From Dyadobacter linearis (GTDB lineage Bacteria; Bacteroidota; Bacteroidia; Cytophagales; Spirosomataceae): DNA of 64,000 nt. The position numbers and the translations under genes were made by a program. The stretch lies in the NCBI RefSeq assembly GCF_907165045.1, contig NZ_CAJRAU010000003.1:124001-188000 (forward strand), read 5' to 3'. Numbering within the stretch: the first letter of the stretch is position 1; each line of letters opens with the position of its first letter. The notes beneath the pieces are model-generated. The model did no database searches. It saw only the letters and a program-made list of their open reading frames with translations, and had not been told where the DNA came from. Shown here one piece after another: positions 8,339 through 15,965 of this stretch.

Positions 8339-8541
8339 TATAAACAGGGAGCCCCGCCGGGGCTAAATTGGTCCGGGTCGAACCCTGTTTATAACCCCGC
8401 CAGGGCTATATTGGTCTGGGTGAAGCTCCACCGGTAGGCAGTTACTACGCAGCAAAATTTCTCTACTTAAAATAATGCCGGAGGCATTCCCTGTTTATAG
8501 CCCGCGACCTCTATATACGACAAAAAGCCCCGGCGGGGCTT
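8339..8541. repeat. REP-like cluster of GC-rich palindromes with a shared 11-mer
   Basis: The 11-mer CCCTGTTTATA occurs at 8383-8393 and 8489-8499 and inverted at 8339-8349, each next to a GC-rich block. Palindromes are AGCCCCGCCGGGGCT (8350-8364), TGCCGGAGGCA (8476-8486) and AGCCCCGGCGGGGCT (8526-8540), with a degenerate block at 8395-8407. The layout resembles repetitive extragenic palindromes mobilised by RAYT-type transposases. No transposase lies nearby. Confidence 0.75.
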
Positions 8542-8545
8542 CCTG
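8521..8545 (-). terminator. Intrinsic terminator of acs
   Basis: On the minus strand the palindrome 8526-8540 is followed directly by TTTTTG, 29 bp after the acs stop codon, forming a strong stem with a U-tract. It coincides with the last REP-like element. Confidence 0.7.
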
Positions 8546-8569
8546 ACATTCATGACGTTTTATTCTAAT

Positions 8570-10459
8570 CTATAATGCACCTTTCTTAATATCCTCCACA
8601 ACCGCCGGATCTAGCAATGTGGACGTGTCGCCCAGATTGTTGACATCGCCTTCTGAGATCTTTCTTAAAATTCTCCGCATAATCTTCCCTGAACGCGTTT
8701 TCGGCAAACCTGTCACAAACTGCACTTTATCGGGCTTCGCAATCGGTCCGATAATACGCGCAACAGTTGCGGCAATATCTTTGCGGAACATTTCCTCATC
8801 GTCAACTTCATTTTCCGCGATGACGTACGCATAAATGCCCTGCCCTTTGATATCGTGCGCATAACCCACAACAGCGGATTCGACCACACCCAAATGCATA
8901 TTGATCGCATTCTCCACTTCCGCCGTCCCGATCCGGTGACCTGATACATTCAATACATCGTCAACGCGGCCGGTAATGCGGTAGTAACCATCTTCGTCAC
9001 GGAGGCAACCGTCACCGGTAAAATACATGCCCGGGTAAGTAGAGAAATAGGTCTGACGCGCGCGTTCGTGGTCGCCGTACGTTGTTCTTACAATACCCGG
9101 CCACGGAAATTTAATACAAAGATTTCCACTCACACCATTTCCCTCAATCTCATTCCCTGACTCGTCGACCAGCACGGGTTGAATGCCGGGCAGCGGCAAA
9201 GTAGCGTAAGTCGGCTTTTCAGGCGTAATTCCTGCTAGCGGGGATATCATAATACCTCCCGTTTCAGTCTGCCACCAGGTATCTACAAGCGGACATTGAT
9301 CGCCGCCGATATTGGTTTTATACCAATGCCAGGCCTCTTCATTGATAGGCTCACCTACGGAACCCAATTTGGTAAGAGACGAAAGATCATGTCCGTTTAC
9401 ATAGTCAAGCCCAAAGCTCATCAGCGAACGTATTGCCGTAGGTGCAGTGTAAAGGATATTAACCTTATGTTTTTCAACTATTTGCCACAACCGGCTTGCA
9501 TCGGGAAAAGTAGGAACTCCTTCAAAAACAACGGACGTTGCTCCACAGCAAAGTGGCCCGTACACAATATAGCTGTGACCGGTAATCCAGCCAATATCGG
9601 CCGTACAGAAATGTATCTCGCCTTTTTCATATTGAAATACATTGGCAAAAGTATAAGCAGCAAACACCATATAGCCGCCGCAGGTATGTACAACACCCTT
9701 CGGCTTGCCCGTTGACCCCGAGGTATAGAGGATAAACAACATATCCTCCGCGTCCATTGGCTCGGCCGGACAAACAGAATCGACGTGTTTAACTTCCTCT
9801 TCCCACCACAGATCACGCCCTTTGAGCATAGAAACCGGTGTGCGGGTGCGGGTCATTACAATTACATTCTTAACCGTATTGCATTGCACAAGCGCCTCAT
9901 CGACAGTCGCTTTCATAGGAATTACCTTATTTCCCCGGAATGCTCCGTCGGAGGTAATTACCATCGTGCACGCAGCATCATTGATCCTGTCGGCGATAGA
10001 TTTGGCGGAAAAACCTCCGAATACAACGGAGTGTACCGCGCCGATACGGGCACAGGCCAGCACAGCGACAGTCAGCTCGGGAACCATCGGGAGATATATA
10101 CAAACCCGGTCGCCTTTTTTGACCCCGTGCTTTTTCAGCACATTAGCAAACCGGCAAACGCGGTCGTAAAGCACATAATAACTGATAGAAACGGCTGCAT
10201 CTTCGGGATCATTCGGCTCCCAGATCATGGCAATCTGGTCTCCCTGCGTTTCTAAATGTCTGTCGAGCGCGTTTTCGGTGATGTTCATAGCACCACCTTC
10301 AAACCATTTCACATTAGCCTGTGTAAAATCCCAGCTCAGGACTTTTTTCCAGGGTTTTCTCCATTGAAATTGTTGGGCTACTTCCGCCCAGAAACCTTCG
10401 GGATCGTCTACACTGTGTTTGTAGGCAACCTGATACTCTTCAAAGGTCTTAATTCTCAT
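8570..10459 (-). CDS. acs: Acetyl-CoA synthetase (AMP-forming)
   Basis: 629 residues, the family length. It activates acetate to acetyl-AMP and then acetyl-CoA. Motifs in order are 'HSVVFGGFSAKSIADRI' near 140, the P-loop-like 'YTSGSTGKPKGVVH' near 255, 'WWQTETGG' near 400, and the C-terminal 'LPKTRSGKIMRRILR', whose Lys is the acetylation site that controls Acs activity in many bacteria. The N-terminal ACAS_N region ('FWAEVAQQFQWRKPWKKVL') is present. The ATG at 10459 lies 76 bp from the divergent methyltransferase gene, so both promoters share that gap. Confidence 0.97.
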   Translation of the reverse strand: MRIKTFEEYQVAYKHSVDDPEGFWAEVAQQFQWRKPWKKVLSWDFTQANVKWFEGGAMNITENALDRHLETQGDQIAMIWEPNDPEDAAVSISYYVLYDRVCRFANVLKKHGVKKGDRVCIYLPMVPELTVAVLACARIGAVHSVVFGGFSAKSIADRINDAACTMVITSDGAFRGNKVIPMKATVDEALVQCNTVKNVIVMTRTRTPVSMLKGRDLWWEEEVKHVDSVCPAEPMDAEDMLFILYTSGSTGKPKGVVHTCGGYMVFAAYTFANVFQYEKGEIHFCTADIGWITGHSYIVYGPLCCGATSVVFEGVPTFPDASRLWQIVEKHKVNILYTAPTAIRSLMSFGLDYVNGHDLSSLTKLGSVGEPINEEAWHWYKTNIGGDQCPLVDTWWQTETGGIMISPLAGITPEKPTYATLPLPGIQPVLVDESGNEIEGNGVSGNLCIKFPWPGIVRTTYGDHERARQTYFSTYPGMYFTGDGCLRDEDGYYRITGRVDDVLNVSGHRIGTAEVENAINMHLGVVESAVVGYAHDIKGQGIYAYVIAENEVDDEEMFRKDIAATVARIIGPIAKPDKVQFVTGLPKTRSGKIMRRILRKISEGDVNNLGDTSTLLDPAVVEDIKKGAL

Positions 10460-10535
10460 GATTTATAAAGGTTAACTTAGGGAAATAGGATATTGGGCGA
10501 CAAGTTATAATTTTGGTTTGGATAAAAGAATTGAA

Positions 10536-11735
10536 ATGGAAGAAACCGGCCTCTCCGATTCGGAGATCGCATTTATCAATACGCACAAACACGAAAATGC
10601 AAGTCAGCTCATCCTGAGAGCCGGGCAGTTCAAGGGATTGGATATCAAGAAACTAGCAGCGCAGATCATATCCCGGCAAAAAGCAGCCAAAAAGCTGCCG
10701 GAATGGTATGCGAATGAAAAATTGATCTTCCCTCCTGCCCTCTCCGTGGAGCAATGTTCGTCGGAGGCTACTGCGCGTTTCAAGGCGAGCCTCGTCTCTG
10801 GCAAAACGCTCGTGGATATTACCGGTGGAATGGGCGTGGATTGTTTCTATATGAGCCGGAAGTTCGGGAATGCGCATTATTTTGAGATGCAGGAAACCGT
10901 CGCTGCTACTGCGGAATATAACTTTCAGCAACTTGGAGCAGCGAATATAAAAGTCCATGCTGCCGATTCTCTTGCTGCATTAGAGGCTGAAAATATCCCC
11001 GCCGACTGGATTTACGCAGATCCGGCGAGGCGAAATGAGCAGCGGGAAAAAGTAGTTTTGCTTTCTGACTGCACGCCGGATATTGTTTCAAATCAGGAAA
11101 TACTATTCGAGAATACTCCTAATATTCTGCTCAAAACCTCCCCGCTGCTCGATATTGATCTTGCCGCCCGAGAGTTACAAAATCTCAAAGAAGTCTATAC
11201 AATTGGTTACGAGCAGGAATGCAAGGAGCTGCTTTTTGTATTGGATAAAAATCACAATTCAGCAGAGTTTACAATTAAAGTCCGCATTTTAGATGATCAG
11301 GGATATCCCTTGAAATCGCTTGACTTTGACCGGGAAATGGAGCGGAATGCAAAGGTAACATACTCTGCACCAGCAAGCTATCTGTACGAACCACACGCCG
11401 CAGTTTTGAAGGCAGGAGCATTTAAGACAAGCTGTGAAAGGTATGCTTTGAACAAAATCGCGGCGAATAGCCAGCTGTACACTTCTGAAAGTCTGGTAGC
11501 TGATTTCCCAGGCCGATCGTTTAAAATTACCGCAATCTGCAAGCCTGATATGCGCGAAATCTCGAAACATATTGGCGGCGATAAAGCGAATTTGACCACC
11601 CGGAATTTTCCCGCGAAAACAGAAGAATTGAGAAAGAAATGGAAATTGAAAGAAGGCGGCGATTATTACCTTTTCGCCACCACGCTTTCGGACAATACAA
11701 GGGTTGTGATCGTGACGACGAAAGCTGCTACTTAA
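10536..11735 (+). CDS. SAM-dependent methyltransferase with THUMP-like domain
   Basis: 399 residues from ATG 10536; an in-frame TTG at 10518 is possible. The middle part is a Rossmann methyltransferase with motif I 'VDITGGMGVDCF' and a 'YADPARR' catalytic-loop motif. The C-terminal ~100 residues match the THUMP-like/PG_1098-type region common in Bacteroidota. RNA (probably tRNA) methylation is inferred from this domain pairing; the target is not known. The N-terminal ~90 residues are helical. It ends overlapping the convergent ArsC-like gene by 8 bp. Confidence 0.85.
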   Translation: MEETGLSDSEIAFINTHKHENASQLILRAGQFKGLDIKKLAAQIISRQKAAKKLPEWYANEKLIFPPALSVEQCSSEATARFKASLVSGKTLVDITGGMGVDCFYMSRKFGNAHYFEMQETVAATAEYNFQQLGAANIKVHAADSLAALEAENIPADWIYADPARRNEQREKVVLLSDCTPDIVSNQEILFENTPNILLKTSPLLDIDLAARELQNLKEVYTIGYEQECKELLFVLDKNHNSAEFTIKVRILDDQGYPLKSLDFDREMERNAKVTYSAPASYLYEPHAAVLKAGAFKTSCERYALNKIAANSQLYTSESLVADFPGRSFKITAICKPDMREISKHIGGDKANLTTRNFPAKTEELRKKWKLKEGGDYYLFATTLSDNTRVVIVTTKAAT

Positions 11736-12084
11736 GAAAAGTCTCTTCGTAAATCTTCTCTGAAAAACCGAGTGTAACTGCTTTCCCGCTGGCATCTTCT
11801 ATTACCGGCCTCTTAATAACAGTAGTATGTGCAGCAGCTAGTTTTGCGGCCGATTTTTCATCCGTAATAGCCAGCTTCTCTTCCGCAGGGAGCTCTTTCC
11901 AGGTCGTCGACGCTTTATTAATCACTTTTTCCCAGGGAAAAACCTGAAACCATTTCTCGACTTTGTCGGTCGTGATCGGCTCTTTCCGGTAGTCATAAAA
12001 AGTGTAAGCTATGTTGTTCTTTTCCAGCCAGGTGCGGGCTTTTTTAATGGTATCGCAGTTGGGTATTCCGTACAGGGTCAGCAT
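11728..12084 (-). CDS. ArsC/Spx-like (YffB-type) thioredoxin-fold protein
   Basis: 118 residues. The fold is that of arsenate reductase-like thioredoxin proteins, with one Cys in the N-terminal 'GIPNCDTIKKARTWL' motif and 'VIKRPVIED' near the C-terminus. The CxxS/CxxC pair of Spx is absent and the classical ArsC Cys context differs, so it resembles YffB, a member of unclear function, more than a true arsenate reductase. It lies 29 bp downstream of the dicarboxylate symporter gene and is probably co-transcribed. Confidence 0.85.
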   Translation of the reverse strand: MLTLYGIPNCDTIKKARTWLEKNNIAYTFYDYRKEPITTDKVEKWFQVFPWEKVINKASTTWKELPAEEKLAITDEKSAAKLAAAHTTVIKRPVIEDASGKAVTLGFSEKIYEETFLK

Positions 12085-12113
12085 TATTTTACTAATTCTT
12101 TATTCAAAATAAA

Positions 12114-13514
12114 TCAAATCTGGGTTGCAGCCGGCTCGTCTGGGATCAGATCGGAGTTATGCATTTTCTCGTCGTCCAGCTCCCCTTCCCAGCGTGCGAT
12201 AACCGCAGTAGCGAGACAGTTTCCGGTAACATTGACCGAAGTCCGCGCCATATCCATTAATTCGTCAATGCCCATAATCAGTAAAACCGGCCACTCGGGC
12301 ATTCCGAAATTCGCGATCGCGCCAAGTAAAATAACGAGCGTTGCACGCGGAATACCTGCTACTCCTTTGCTGGTTAGCATCAATAGCAACACCATCGTAA
12401 GCTGCTGCCCGATCGACATTTCGGTACCGGTTGCCTGCGCCACGAAAACCGTTGCGAGTGCGAGATATAATGTGGAACCATCGAGGTTAAAGCTGTACCC
12501 GGTGGGCATTACAAATGAAACGATCTGCCTCGGCACACCGAATTTCTCCATTTTCTCCATCGCTTTGGGCAATGCGGATTCTGAGCTTGTAGTTGCAAAT
12601 GCAATGGAAACGGGCTCAAAAATGGTTTTAGCGAACTTGATAATTGGTATCCGTGCAAACAATGCGATCGGAACAAAAACGATCAGGATGAATACGATCA
12701 ATGCACAATATAAGGTAGCCAGCAGCAATGCAAGGTTTCTCAAAACGTCGATCCCCATGTGACCGACCGTTTCTGCAATCGCAGCTCCTACCCCGATCGG
12801 CGCGAAATACATGATGATCTTGGTAAACTTAAACATCACCTCAGCCAGTAACTCCACGCCATGTACAAATTTTTCCTTTTTCGCAGCAGGTAACAATGCA
12901 AGACTAATCCCGAAAAGAACGCTAAAAACAACGATCTGCAATACTTCTCCGTGGTAGATCGACTTGGCTACGTTTTCAGGAAATGAATGCAAAACGATAT
13001 CCTGCCAGCTTTGCTCGGCTACTTTCGGCAAGGTTGCATTCAAACTTTCGGGTGGAATAATGCCCTCGCCAGGCTTGAACCAGTTGGCAAAAAACAAGCC
13101 GATCAGCAATGCAAAAGTGGTAACTACTTCAAAATAAAGCAGTGATTTCCAGCCCATTCTCCCAACTTGTTTCAGGTCGGAATGTCCGGCAATACCTGTT
13201 ACGAGCGTTGCAAAAAGGAGCGGCGCAATGACGGTTTTGATCATCTGCAAAAATATCTGCCGCAGGAAATGCAGATCGGTACCCATTTTTGGAAAATCGT
13301 AACCGATCTCCGTTCCCACCAGCATAGAGATCAGGATAGAAGTGGTCAGGTTTTTCTTGATTATCGCAAATACGATCAGCCCGGCGAGCGCGAGCCACCG
13401 CAGTGTGATCAGAATGTTATCAGAGAGGGAAATAATATCATAAGCACTTAAAACTGAGGCGAGCGCCGCGATTGTGATCAGTGCAATGTTGATGATTGTA
13501 ATTTTACTCTTCAT
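12114..13514 (-). CDS. Dicarboxylate/amino acid:cation symporter (DAACS family)
   Basis: 466 residues with about eight membrane segments and two re-entrant hairpins. The family hallmark 'ATTSSESALPKAMEKM' (Ser-rich hairpin 1) and 'MPTGYSFNLDGSTLYLA' (NMDGT-type motif, here NLDGS) are intact, followed by 'SKGVAGIPRA' in hairpin 2. It imports C4-dicarboxylates or acidic amino acids with Na+ or H+ across the inner membrane; the substrate is not decided by sequence. The gene starts 432 bp from the universal stress protein gene. Confidence 0.93.
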   Translation of the reverse strand: MKSKITIINIALITIAALASVLSAYDIISLSDNILITLRWLALAGLIVFAIIKKNLTTSILISMLVGTEIGYDFPKMGTDLHFLRQIFLQMIKTVIAPLLFATLVTGIAGHSDLKQVGRMGWKSLLYFEVVTTFALLIGLFFANWFKPGEGIIPPESLNATLPKVAEQSWQDIVLHSFPENVAKSIYHGEVLQIVVFSVLFGISLALLPAAKKEKFVHGVELLAEVMFKFTKIIMYFAPIGVGAAIAETVGHMGIDVLRNLALLLATLYCALIVFILIVFVPIALFARIPIIKFAKTIFEPVSIAFATTSSESALPKAMEKMEKFGVPRQIVSFVMPTGYSFNLDGSTLYLALATVFVAQATGTEMSIGQQLTMVLLLMLTSKGVAGIPRATLVILLGAIANFGMPEWPVLLIMGIDELMDMARTSVNVTGNCLATAVIARWEGELDDEKMHNSDLIPDEPAATQI

Positions 13515-13946
13515 ATGGAGAATCGAAATGGAAGATCTTTTGTAATGGTAAACTTATAAAAAATCAATTTAAGACCAACTATATGCATATTGGAATAAGT
13601 AGTCAAACGCAGAATAAAAACTCGCTTGAACCTTCATTAGCATATTTTTTATATTAATTTTTGTTATAAAAATAAAATATAAAACTGTTTTACTACTGAC
13701 TAATTGGCTGGGATAAATGCAAAACAGAAGTCCTGGTAAGCCCGTTGAGCGCAAGCCAAACGCGTTACTCAATTTGGCACTAAATTTTTAATGCGCCCCT
13801 TTAATAGTACATCAAATTTGCAGACAATCCGCTAGATATATGCATTTCAGGTCCTGAATTTCTGAAAACATGAGCTAAATCCTTTGATCCAGCGTCTAAA
13901 ATGAATATGTTCGGACCGAGCATTTCTAACTTCAACGCTTATCCAA
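13515..13946. other. 432-bp intergenic region without a supported gene
   Basis: AT-rich spacer between divergent genes (the symporter and the universal stress protein). It holds a 13-bp palindrome TTCAGGTCCTGAA at 13846-13858, about 90 bp upstream of the stress gene, which could be an operator. I see no convincing promoter box, tRNA or small ORF. Confidence 0.6.
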
Positions 13947-14801
13947 ATGAACCGTATACTTATCCCTATCGACTTTTCTGAAAATGCGAAACGCGCACTC
14001 TCGGCGGCAAAAACAATTTCCGAAAAAGAGGTTACCGAGCTCCTGATACTGCACGCTTACCAACCGTATATTGCAGACGTCAATCTCACTCCGGGCGGCG
14101 TTTTGCCGGGTATCGGCGGGTCGGACTTTCTGAATATGACGACCGAGCTCGAAGACGAATTTCATAAAAAGCTGGAAGATTATGCGGACGAGTTAAGGGC
14201 AGAAGGGTACAAAGTCCGGCCGCTGTGGATTCTCGGAAGCGTGCATTCGGCTGTGGAAGAAGCAATTGAAGAATATAACCCTAATCTGATCGTGATTGGC
14301 AGAACAGGTACAGGTGGATTTCTGGATAAACTGATCGGAAGTTCTGCGACTCAGATCGCGCTGCATTCCAAATGCCCGGTCCTGGTCATTCCGCCGCAAA
14401 GTACGCCCGGCAAATTCAGTAAAGTGGTATATGCAACTCAGTTTGAATATGATGAGAATGATATTCTGAGAGAGGTTTTTGTATTGCTGAACCACCTGGG
14501 CGGGAATCTTACTTTACTCAAAATACAGTCTGACACGCAACCGAATATCCAGTCTGACAACCAATATATCTCCGAAATCAAGGAAAACTTCGCGATCACC
14601 GACGATCAGATCGTTTTCCGCAAGTCGAACCACGTTCTGGACGGTATTGAAGAATATTGCGACGAAGTGGGCGCTGATCTGCTGATTATGTCGTCGCGCG
14701 AACGTTCGTTTATTGAAGAATTTCTGATCAACCCAAGCGTGACCAGGAAACTGATCATCGATACCCACGTGCCCCTGCTTGTTTTCCACCTAAAGTCTTA
14801 A
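13947..14801 (+). CDS. Universal stress protein, tandem UspA domains
   Basis: 284 residues made of two Usp domains (about 1-150 and 155-284). The first begins 'RILIPIDFSENAKRAL' and carries the ATP-binding signature as 'IGRTGTGGFLDKLIGSSA'. The second ends 'MSSRERSFIEEF...LLVFH' and lacks the glycines, so only the first is likely to bind nucleotide. The protein is cytoplasmic and usually induced by starvation or stress. The corA start lies 7 bp after its stop, so the two are likely co-transcribed. Confidence 0.92.
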   Translation: MNRILIPIDFSENAKRALSAAKTISEKEVTELLILHAYQPYIADVNLTPGGVLPGIGGSDFLNMTTELEDEFHKKLEDYADELRAEGYKVRPLWILGSVHSAVEEAIEEYNPNLIVIGRTGTGGFLDKLIGSSATQIALHSKCPVLVIPPQSTPGKFSKVVYATQFEYDENDILREVFVLLNHLGGNLTLLKIQSDTQPNIQSDNQYISEIKENFAITDDQIVFRKSNHVLDGIEEYCDEVGADLLIMSSRERSFIEEFLINPSVTRKLIIDTHVPLLVFHLKS

Positions 14802-14807
14802 TCAGCA

Positions 14808-15929
14808 TTGGATAAAGAAGAAAGTGCTCCCGGCCCGGAACTGCGCCCTTTGATACAAAAAACAAAGCGCTACAAACGGCGAAACCTGCTTACTTCTCCT
14901 GGTACATTGACCTATATCGGTCCCGAAATTGCCTTGAAAACCAAGGTCAGGCGGATCCAGTATAACGAGCAAATGATCCGGGACGAGGCGGTGAAATCGC
15001 TGAACGAATGCGCGCCCGCGCCCGTCGGCGAGCCGATAATCACGTGGCTGGACGTAGACGGAATCCACGAAACAGGGCTGATCGAAAAGCTGGGAAAGCT
15101 ATATCAGCTGCACCCGCTGCTGCTGGAAGATGTAGTAAATACCGAGCACAAGCCAAAATTAGAATTCTACGATTCAGGACATTTGTTCCTGACATTGAAG
15201 ATGTTACACGTAGAATCCGAAAATCCGGTATGCCTATCGGCGGAACACGTAAGTTTCGTGTTGGGGACGAATTACGTGATCTCATTCCAGGAAGAACGCA
15301 ATAGTGACATTTTCACGCCGGTACTCGCGCGGTTGGAAGCTTCCGTGGGGAAAACGCGGCGGAATGGGCCGGATTACCTGCTTTTTGCTTTGCTTGATAT
15401 CGTGGTCGATAATTATTTCCTGGTTCTGGAAAAGCTGGGCGATAATCTGGATGTTACCGAAGACCGTGTGATCGCGGGCTCCGACGATTTGTCACTGAAC
15501 GAATTGTATGCACTAAAACGGGAGCTTTCCGTAGCGAGACGCCAGATCTGGCCGCTGCGAGATATGCTCAGCCAGCTGATCCGGGAGGAAAATTCGCAGA
15601 TCGCCAAAGAAGTGGTTCCCTATTACCGCGACCTTTACGACCACGTGATGCAGGTGCTCGATACGATAGATTCTTACCGCGAACTCGTAGCCAGCCTCGT
15701 GGATGTACATTTATCGACGATCAGCAACCGGATGAACTCCGTGATGAAAACGCTCACGATCTTTTCAGCGATATTCATGCCGCTTACCTTCATAGTTGGT
15801 GTGTACGGAATGAATTTCGAATATATGCCCGAGCTGAAAATGCGCTACGGCTACTATTATGTGTGGGGGATCATGGCGATGGTTACAGTGGGGATGATAT
15901 TTTATTTCAGGACTAAAAAATGGATGTAG
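14808..15929 (+). CDS. corA: CorA-type Mg2+/Co2+ transporter
   Basis: 373 residues from a TTG start; no ATG or GTG lies in frame before the conserved 'LLTSPGTLTYIG' segment, so TTG is the only sensible start. The large cytoplasmic N-terminal domain is followed by two C-terminal membrane helices. The selectivity motif appears as 'GVYGMNFEYMPE' (GMN intact). It imports Mg2+ as a homopentamer. The rare start 7 bp after the Usp stop suggests that translation depends on the upstream gene. Confidence 0.95.
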   Translation: MDKEESAPGPELRPLIQKTKRYKRRNLLTSPGTLTYIGPEIALKTKVRRIQYNEQMIRDEAVKSLNECAPAPVGEPIITWLDVDGIHETGLIEKLGKLYQLHPLLLEDVVNTEHKPKLEFYDSGHLFLTLKMLHVESENPVCLSAEHVSFVLGTNYVISFQEERNSDIFTPVLARLEASVGKTRRNGPDYLLFALLDIVVDNYFLVLEKLGDNLDVTEDRVIAGSDDLSLNELYALKRELSVARRQIWPLRDMLSQLIREENSQIAKEVVPYYRDLYDHVMQVLDTIDSYRELVASLVDVHLSTISNRMNSVMKTLTIFSAIFMPLTFIVGVYGMNFEYMPELKMRYGYYYVWGIMAMVTVGMIFYFRTKKWM

Positions 15930-15935
15930 GATTGA

Positions 15936-15943
15936 TACCTTTG
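15936..15943 (+). promoter_or_regulatory. Putative -7 promoter box of murF-alr
   Basis: TACCTTTG matches TAnnTTTG exactly and lies 22 bp before the murF-alr ATG, just after the corA stop. It would give a very short leader. Confidence 0.5.
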
Positions 15944-15965
15944 TGGCCTGAAAAACCGCATTGGA

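Noticed and set aside
11728..12084. Arsenate reductase call for the ArsC-like protein
   Set aside because: Only one Cys in the N-terminal motif and a YffB-like context; no other arsenic resistance gene nearby.
13569..13772. 67-codon minus-strand frame in the symporter/stress protein gap
   Set aside because: AT-rich composition, no ribosome-binding or promoter context, and no protein-like pattern; treated as spacer.
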